A stretch of DNA of 64,000 nucleotides, from NCBI RefSeq assembly GCF_016820445.1, contig NZ_JADHDT010000003.1, positions 1 to 64,000 of the forward strand, in the 5' to 3' direction. A program made the position numbers and the translations under genes. This DNA is from Sphingomonas beigongshangi. GTDB taxonomy: Bacteria > Pseudomonadota > Alphaproteobacteria > Sphingomonadales > Sphingomonadaceae. A model generated the notes under the pieces. The model made no database searches and had not been told where the DNA came from. It was given only the letters and a program-made list of their open reading frames with translations. Below are positions 59,910 to 64,000 of the stretch, piece by piece. Within the stretch, counting starts at the first letter, position 1. Every line of letters begins with the position of its first letter.

Positions 59910-60085
59910 GGTCTAATCTCCAGGGTCACATGGACGTTGACGATGGGAGGGTGGAAGGACGCGCCGATCCTGCCGGCCGCCGGCCTGTCGAGCGCGGCGA
60001 TACCGGGGCGGTGGAAGCCGACGGCACCGATCGCGAGCGCGATCGCAGCCGCCACGACGGCCCGATGCGGCGGCCGCCGGGTCAT
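59906..60085 (-). CDS. 59-residue membrane-anchored protein
   Basis: A short protein (MTRRPPHRAVVAAAIALAIG) with one span or signal peptide and a Pro/Gly tail ending LEIRP. Its start overlaps the stop of the four-span gene at 60082, and its stop overlaps the next start. The overlaps are the main evidence that it is translated. It is not recognised. Confidence 0.55.
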   Translation of the reverse strand: MTRRPPHRAVVAAAIALAIGAVGFHRPGIAALDRPAAGRIGASFHPPIVNVHVTLEIRP

Positions 60086-60540
60086 GCCCGCACCCGTCGG
60101 TAGAAGTAGAATACCATGCCGATCGCGGCGGACAGGAACCACGCCATGTGCGAGACCTCGCCGAGCGCGACATATTTGCCGAGGACCTCCAGAAACACGC
60201 TCGATACCAATCCCGCGCATCCGATGACCGCCCAGACCTGCACCGCCAGCGCGCGCTGCACCTCGTCCATTTCCCGCCAGTTGCGCCAGCTGACGACCGC
60301 CGCCAGCAGCAGTACCGGCAGCAGCAGCACGTCGACGATCCAATCCGGTGTGGGGTGGCGGGGCACGCCGCGAAAGCCGTCGACGAACCCGTCGATGAAC
60401 GGGATGCCTGCCAGGACGGCGGCGGCCGTCAAACCGAGTGTCAGCCGACGCTTGCGGCTGCGGACCACTTTGGCGTCTGCCCGGGCGGCACCCCAGCCCT
60501 CCCCCGCGTCGACACCCGACTCAGTCATGATGCTCGTCAT
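60082..60540 (-). CDS. Four-span membrane protein of the HTH cassette
   Basis: A 152-residue protein with four spans (LTAAAVLAGIPFIDGFVDGF; WIVDVLLLPVLLLAAVVSW; two more). ATG 60540 follows GAGGAGATTTTCG, and overlaps the HTH gene by 20 bases. It probably works with the adjacent regulator, but the signal it handles is unknown. Confidence 0.72.
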   Translation of the reverse strand: MTSIMTESGVDAGEGWGAARADAKVVRSRKRRLTLGLTAAAVLAGIPFIDGFVDGFRGVPRHPTPDWIVDVLLLPVLLLAAVVSWRNWREMDEVQRALAVQVWAVIGCAGLVSSVFLEVLGKYVALGEVSHMAWFLSAAIGMVFYFYRRVRA

Positions 60541-60721
60541 CGAAAATCTCCTCGATGGGACGTTCGAACAGGCGGCCGATGCGAAAGGCGAGCGGCAGCG
60601 ACGGATCGTATTTTCCGGTCTCGATGGCGTTCACCGCCTGGCGCGATACATCCAGCCGCCCGGCCAGTTCCGCCTGACTCCAGTTGCGTTCGGCGCGCAG
60701 CACCTTGAGGCGATTCTTCAT
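60521..60721 (-). CDS. Cro/C1-type helix-turn-helix regulator
   Basis: A 66-residue regulator, essentially one HTH: SQAELAGRLDVSRQAVNAIE then TGKYDPSLPLAFRIGRLFE. It is of the short YozG type that often precedes a membrane-protein gene. ATG 60721 follows GAGGAGGCCGAC; eight residues upstream are not needed. It leads the four-gene cassette ending at 59469 and likely binds the palindromes upstream. Confidence 0.85.
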   Translation of the reverse strand: MKNRLKVLRAERNWSQAELAGRLDVSRQAVNAIETGKYDPSLPLAFRIGRLFERPIEEIFDDEHHD

Positions 60722-60765
60722 GTCGGCCTCCTCTGCCATGCCCATCCTCCGATGTCACCGTCCCC

Positions 60766-60818
60766 TGACGCAATGTCAGGTAACCATGACTAAATGGCAG
60801 CGAGTCGTGACATTGTCA
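60766..60818 (-). promoter_or_regulatory. Operator candidates upstream of the HTH gene
   Basis: Two inverted repeats lie between the divergent HTH and glyQ genes: TGAC-GCAAT-GTCA (60766-60778) and the perfect TGACA-T-TGTCA (60808-60818). The second overlaps a good -35 hexamer, TTGACA, on the minus strand. This is the normal arrangement for autoregulation by a small HTH protein. Confidence 0.5.
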
Positions 60819-60945
60819 ATAACCCCTTACATTTTGCCACGTCCCCATGACACGCCAACCGCGGCTTCCCGCCTGTTCGCGCGCGCCGCGTCTCTTGTGC
60901 CGCAGCTCTTGCGGAAGCGGCGGCCATCCGCCAAAGCCTGCGCCG

Positions 60946-61845
60946 ATGGCTGCCCGACCCCTCTCCTTCCAAAAGATGATCCTGACGCTCCACGACTATT
61001 GGAGCGACAAGGGCTGCGTGATCCTCCAGCCCTATGATATGGAGATGGGCGCGGGCACCTTTCACCCCGCGACGACGCTGCGCGCGCTCGGGCCCGAGAC
61101 GTGGAACGCGGCCTTCGTCCAGCCCTGCCGCCGTCCGACCGACGGCCGCTACGGCGAGAACCCGAACCGGCTCCAGCATTACTACCAGTATCAGGTGATC
61201 CTGAAGCCGAGCCCGCCGGACCTGCAGGACCTCTATCTCGGCAGCCTCGCCGCGATCGGCGTCGACATGACGCGCCACGACATCCGCTTCGTCGAGGACG
61301 ATTGGGAAAGCCCGACGCTGGGCGCCTGGGGCCTCGGCTGGGAAGTCTGGTGCGACGGCATGGAGGTGACGCAGTTCACCTATTTCCAGCAGATGGGCGG
61401 TTTCGACATGAAGCCGGTCGCGGGCGAGTTGACCTACGGGCTGGAACGGCTGGCGATGTACATCCAGGACGTCGACAACGTCTACGACCTGGCATTCAAC
61501 GATGCCGGCGTGACCTATGGCGACGTGTTCCTCGAGAACGAGAAGCAGATGTCCGCCTGGAATTTCGAGGTCGCCGACACCGCGACCCTGTTCGACGCCT
61601 TCAGGAAGGCGGCGGCCGAGTGCGAGAACAGCCTGGCGGCCGGCCTGCCCATCCCCGCCTACGAACAGGCGATCAAGGCGAGCCACACCTTCAACCTGCT
61701 GCAGGCGCGCGGCGTCATCTCCGTCGCCGAGCGCCAGGCCTATATCGGCCGTGTCCGCGACCTCGCGAAGGGCGCGTGCGGCGCGTGGATGGAGAAGAAC
61801 GCCGAAGGCTGGCAGGCCCGCTTCCCGAACTGGAGCGCGGCGTGA
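60946..61845 (+). CDS. glyQ: Glycyl-tRNA synthetase alpha subunit
   Basis: A 299-residue class II synthetase catalytic subunit. It starts near [20 protein letters not shown] and continues [20 protein letters not shown], with the class II motifs in [20 protein letters not shown] and [20 protein letters not shown]. It pairs with the beta subunit encoded next. ATG 60946 gives normal length; the longer frame is not family-like. Confidence 0.95.
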   Translation: MAARPLSFQKMILTLHDYWSDKGCVILQPYDMEMGAGTFHPATTLRALGPETWNAAFVQPCRRPTDGRYGENPNRLQHYYQYQVILKPSPPDLQDLYLGSLAAIGVDMTRHDIRFVEDDWESPTLGAWGLGWEVWCDGMEVTQFTYFQQMGGFDMKPVAGELTYGLERLAMYIQDVDNVYDLAFNDAGVTYGDVFLENEKQMSAWNFEVADTATLFDAFRKAAAECENSLAAGLPIPAYEQAIKASHTFNLLQARGVISVAERQAYIGRVRDLAKGACGAWMEKNAEGWQARFPNWSAA

Positions 61846-64000
61846 CCGACATGACCGACTTCCTGCTCGAACTCCGCTCGGAGGAAATCCCCGCACGCAT
61901 GCAGGACAAGGCGCGCGAGGATCTCGCCCGCCTGTTCGCGGCGGAAATCGCCAAGGCCGGCCTGGTCGCCGCCGGGACCGTCACCTACGCCACCCCCCGC
62001 CGCCTCGCGCTGATCGCGCGCGGTCTCCCGTTGGCGACGGAGGCGGTCAGCGAGGAGCTGAAGGGTCCGAAGATCTCCGCCCCGCCCCAGGCGCTCGACG
62101 GCTTCCTGCGCAAGACCGGCCTTACCCGCGACCAGCTGACGGAGCGCGACGGCGTCTTCTACGCGGTCACCGAAAAGCCCGGCCGCGCCACCGCGGACGT
62201 GCTGGCGGAGGCGATCCCGGCGATCATCCGCGCCTTTCCCTGGCCCAAGTCGATGCGCTGGGGTGCGTCGTCGCTGTCGACCGAATCGCTGCGCTGGGTC
62301 CGCCCGCTGCACGGCATCGTCGCGCTGCTGGGCGAGGACGTGGTGCCGGTCGAGATCGCCGGCGTCACCAGCGGCGCCGCGACGCTCGGCCACCGCTTCC
62401 ACCACAGTGGCCCGATCACGATCGGCTCCGCGGGCGACTATGCCGAGAAGCTGCGCGCCTGCCACGTCATCGTCGACCAGGACGAACGCCGCGCGATCAT
62501 CCGCGACCGCGCCGCCGCGCTGGCGGCCGAGGCGGGACTCGACCTGATCGCCGACGAGGGGCTGGTCGCGGAGAATGCGGGGCTCACCGAATGGCCGGTG
62601 CCCCTGCTCGGCCGCTTCGACGCCGATTTCCTCAGCGTACCGCCGGAGGTCATCCAGCTCACCGCGCGCGTAAATCAGAAATATTTCGTCTGCCGCGACG
62701 CATCGGGCGCGCTCGCGAATGCCTTCGTCTGCACTGCCAATATCGAGGCGAGCGACGGCGGTGCGAAGATCGTGGAGGGCAACCGCAAGGTGCTCGCCGC
62801 GCGGTTGAGCGATGCGCGCTTCTTTTACGACACCGATCTGAAGACCCCGCTCGCGGATCAGGCGACGAAGCTGTCGAACATCGTCTTCCACGAAAAGCTC
62901 GGCACCGTCGCCGACAAGGTCGACCGCGTCGCCAAGCTCGCGCGCTGGCTGGTCGAGGAAGGCATCGTCCAATCTCCCTCCCCCACCGGGGGAGAGGGAC
63001 TGTCGCTTGCCGACATGGCGGAACGCGCCGCGCGGCTCGCCAAGGCGGACCTCGTCACCGGCATGGTCGGAGAATTCCCGGAGCTGCAGGGCCTGATGGG
63101 CGGCTATTACGCCGCCGCGCAGGGCGAACCCCGCGAAGTCGCCGACGCGATCCGCGACCATTACAAGCCCGTCGGCCAGGGCGACGAGGTGCCGACCGCG
63201 CCGGTGACGGTGGCGGTAAGCCTGGCGGACAAGCTGGATAGTCTCCAGCAGTTTTTTGCTATTGATGAGGTGCCTACCGGCTCTAAAGATCCGTTTGCGT
63301 TACGAAGAGCGGCAATCGCGATCATTAGGCTGATTACCACCGCCGGCCTACGTGTGCCTCTCCGCAAGATCATAGGCGTGGAGCTTCTAGCTCCAATGTT
63401 TGCGCGTGTTCGGGTTTTTGCTGAAAGCGAGCGTGGCGTCGCGTCGGCCATTCTCAGTAACCTGCGAGAATTTTTGATCAACGAGGAAGCGGCGTCTCTT
63501 AAGATACGTGATGCCGAATTTTCGGAATTAATGGAAACAGTTGTTCCGTTAGCGCGCAAGCGGATTGCTACAGTCACTCAGCTTCTCGACTTCTTCGCCG
63601 ACCGCCTCAAGGTCCAGCAGCGCGAGGCGGGCGTGCGCCACGACCTGATCGACGCGGTGTTCGCGCTGGGGGGCGAGGACGATCTCGTCCGCCTGCTCGC
63701 CCGCGTCCACGCGCTCCAGGCGTTCGTGACGACGGAGGACGGCGCGAATCTGCTCGCCGGCTACAAGCGCGCCGCGAACATCCTCAAGAAGGAGGGCTAT
63801 GCCGCGGAAACGGACGGCCCGCAGCCGCCGCTTTCCTATGCGCCGGACCAGGCGGAGGCCGCGCTGATCGCCGCGCTCGACGCGGCCGAGCCCGCCGCCG
63901 CCGCCGCGGTGGCGGACGAGGACTTCGCGCATGCGATGGCGGCACTCGCCTCGCTGCGCGCGCCGATCGACGCGTTCTTCGACACGGTCACTGTCAACGA
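61842..64000 (+). CDS. glyS: Glycyl-tRNA synthetase beta subunit (runs off window)
   Basis: The start overlaps glyQ (GTGA) with GGAG six bases upstream; ATG 61851 is an alternative start, giving [20 protein letters not shown]. No in-frame stop is met before 64000. Known family segments include [20 protein letters not shown] and [20 protein letters not shown]. Two oddities: the SPSPTGGEG stretch near residue 380 comes from a hairpin repeat, and bases 63240-63585 have low GC and unusual codons. The frame stays open through both, so the gene is probably functional. Confidence 0.93.
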   Translation, partial: MTDMTDFLLELRSEEIPARMQDKAREDLARLFAAEIAKAGLVAAGTVTYATPRRLALIARGLPLATEAVSEELKGPKISAPPQALDGFLRKTGLTRDQLTERDGVFYAVTEKPGRATADVLAEAIPAIIRAFPWPKSMRWGASSLSTESLRWVRPLHGIVALLGEDVVPVEIAGVTSGAATLGHRFHHSGPITIGSAGDYAEKLRACHVIVDQDERRAIIRDRAAALAAEAGLDLIADEGLVAENAGLTEWPVPLLGRFDADFLSVPPEVIQLTARVNQKYFVCRDASGALANAFVCTANIEASDGGAKIVEGNRKVLAARLSDARFFYDTDLKTPLADQATKLSNIVFHEKLGTVADKVDRVAKLARWLVEEGIVQSPSPTGGEGLSLADMAERAARLAKADLVTGMVGEFPELQGLMGGYYAAAQGEPREVADAIRDHYKPVGQGDEVPTAPVTVAVSLADKLDSLQQFFAIDEVPTGSKDPFALRRAAIAIIRLITTAGLRVPLRKIIGVELLAPMFARVRVFAESERGVASAILSNLREFLINEEAASLKIRDAEFSELMETVVPLARKRIATVTQLLDFFADRLKVQQREAGVRHDLIDAVFALGGEDDLVRLLARVHALQAFVTTEDGANLLAGYKRAANILKKEGYAAETDGPQPPLSYAPDQAEAALIAALDAAEPAAAAAVADEDFAHAMAALASLRAPIDAFFDTVTVN
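62973..62999 (+). repeat. GGGAGGGG-type hairpin repeat inside glyS
   Basis: CTCCCTCCCCC-ACC-GGGGGAGAGGG lies in frame in glyS and encodes SPSPTGGEG. It resembles the intergenic hairpins at 4880-4901, 20004-20026, 31825-31852 and 55811-55833. Confidence 0.55.
63240..63585 (+). other. Low-GC block with foreign codon use within glyS
   Basis: GC here is about 52 percent by my count, against roughly 65-70 percent on both sides. Codons such as TTA, CTA, ATA, AGA, AGG and CGA, rare elsewhere in this window, cluster in it. Both edges fall inside GlyS-like sequence: [14 protein letters not shown] before and [14 protein letters not shown] after. The frame is open throughout. Confidence 0.75.

Noticed and set aside
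63241..63241. A frameshift or pseudogene at the start of the low-GC block in glyS.
   Set aside because: Reading codon by codon, the glyS frame continues open through the block and into conserved sequence on the far side; only another frame stops there.

Overview
The window is a GC-rich alphaproteobacterial chromosome segment, most likely from Sphingomonas or a close relative in the Sphingomonadales. The evidence is gene content: a ChpT histidine phosphotransferase, a complete exosortase A (XrtA/PEP-CTERM-type) exopolysaccharide locus in the sphingomonad layout, and an ornithine decarboxylase next to a deoxyhypusine-synthase-like enzyme, which fits the homospermidine of Sphingomonas. Almost every base is coding, genes often overlap by 1-4 bases, and two kinds of short palindromic repeat lie between genes and, in two places, inside them. 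No prophage, IS element, CRISPR array, rRNA or tRNA was seen.

Layout. 1-330: two palindromic repeats. 331-4840: phage-shock region with divergent pspF, a sigma-54 promoter, a 47-residue leader protein, pspA, pspB, pspC and six more small membrane/coiled-coil genes ending in a shared PspB-like motif. 4987-6275: sufE, a thioredoxin-fold ferredoxin and a J-domain protein. 6330-9419: a secreted TPR/TonB-C protein, RNase P RNA (rnpB) and an AmpD-type amidase. 9486-15826: chemotaxis operon in the order chpT, cheA, cheW, cheY, cheB, cheR on the minus strand, preceded by a JAMM peptidase gene. 15838-19873: RluD-type pseudouridine synthase, rpoH, an FAD oxidoreductase carrying an in-frame palindromic repeat, and mtgA. 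20036-22654: a small membrane protein, ybaB, dnaX and the SRP RNA (ffs). 22694-26650: two tiny secreted proteins, ferredoxin, two cysteine desulfurases and an alpha/beta hydrolase. 26690-30411: MHYT-GGDEF-EAL protein and threonine dehydratase. 30522-33037: polyamine genes with a strong terminator. 33108-35661: a secreted protein, a MAPEG protein and a soluble chemoreceptor.

35767-53567 is the XrtA locus. On the minus strand, in transcription order, are the export lipoprotein, chain-length protein, tyrosine autokinase, beta-barrel protein, ATPase, deacetylase, FemAB-like protein, glycosyltransferase, exosortase and amidotransferase. Next come a PLP decarboxylase and acyl-CoA ligase, and then, divergently, an acyl carrier protein and two hydrolases. 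An unrecognised 142-residue secreted protein sits inside the locus. These genes should together build and export an exopolysaccharide, while XrtA processes C-terminally tagged proteins encoded elsewhere.

53608-64000: trxB, threonine aldolase, a TonB-dependent receptor, a TraB/GumN protein, a four-gene cassette of an HTH regulator and small membrane proteins, glyQ, and glyS, which runs off the window end. glyS is mosaic: it carries a GC-rich hairpin repeat in frame and a block of about 350 bases with clearly lower GC and different codon use.

The points most worth following are the expanded PspB-like array, the repeats translated inside two enzymes, the AT-rich block in glyS, and the possible CtrA-like sites shared by chemotaxis genes.
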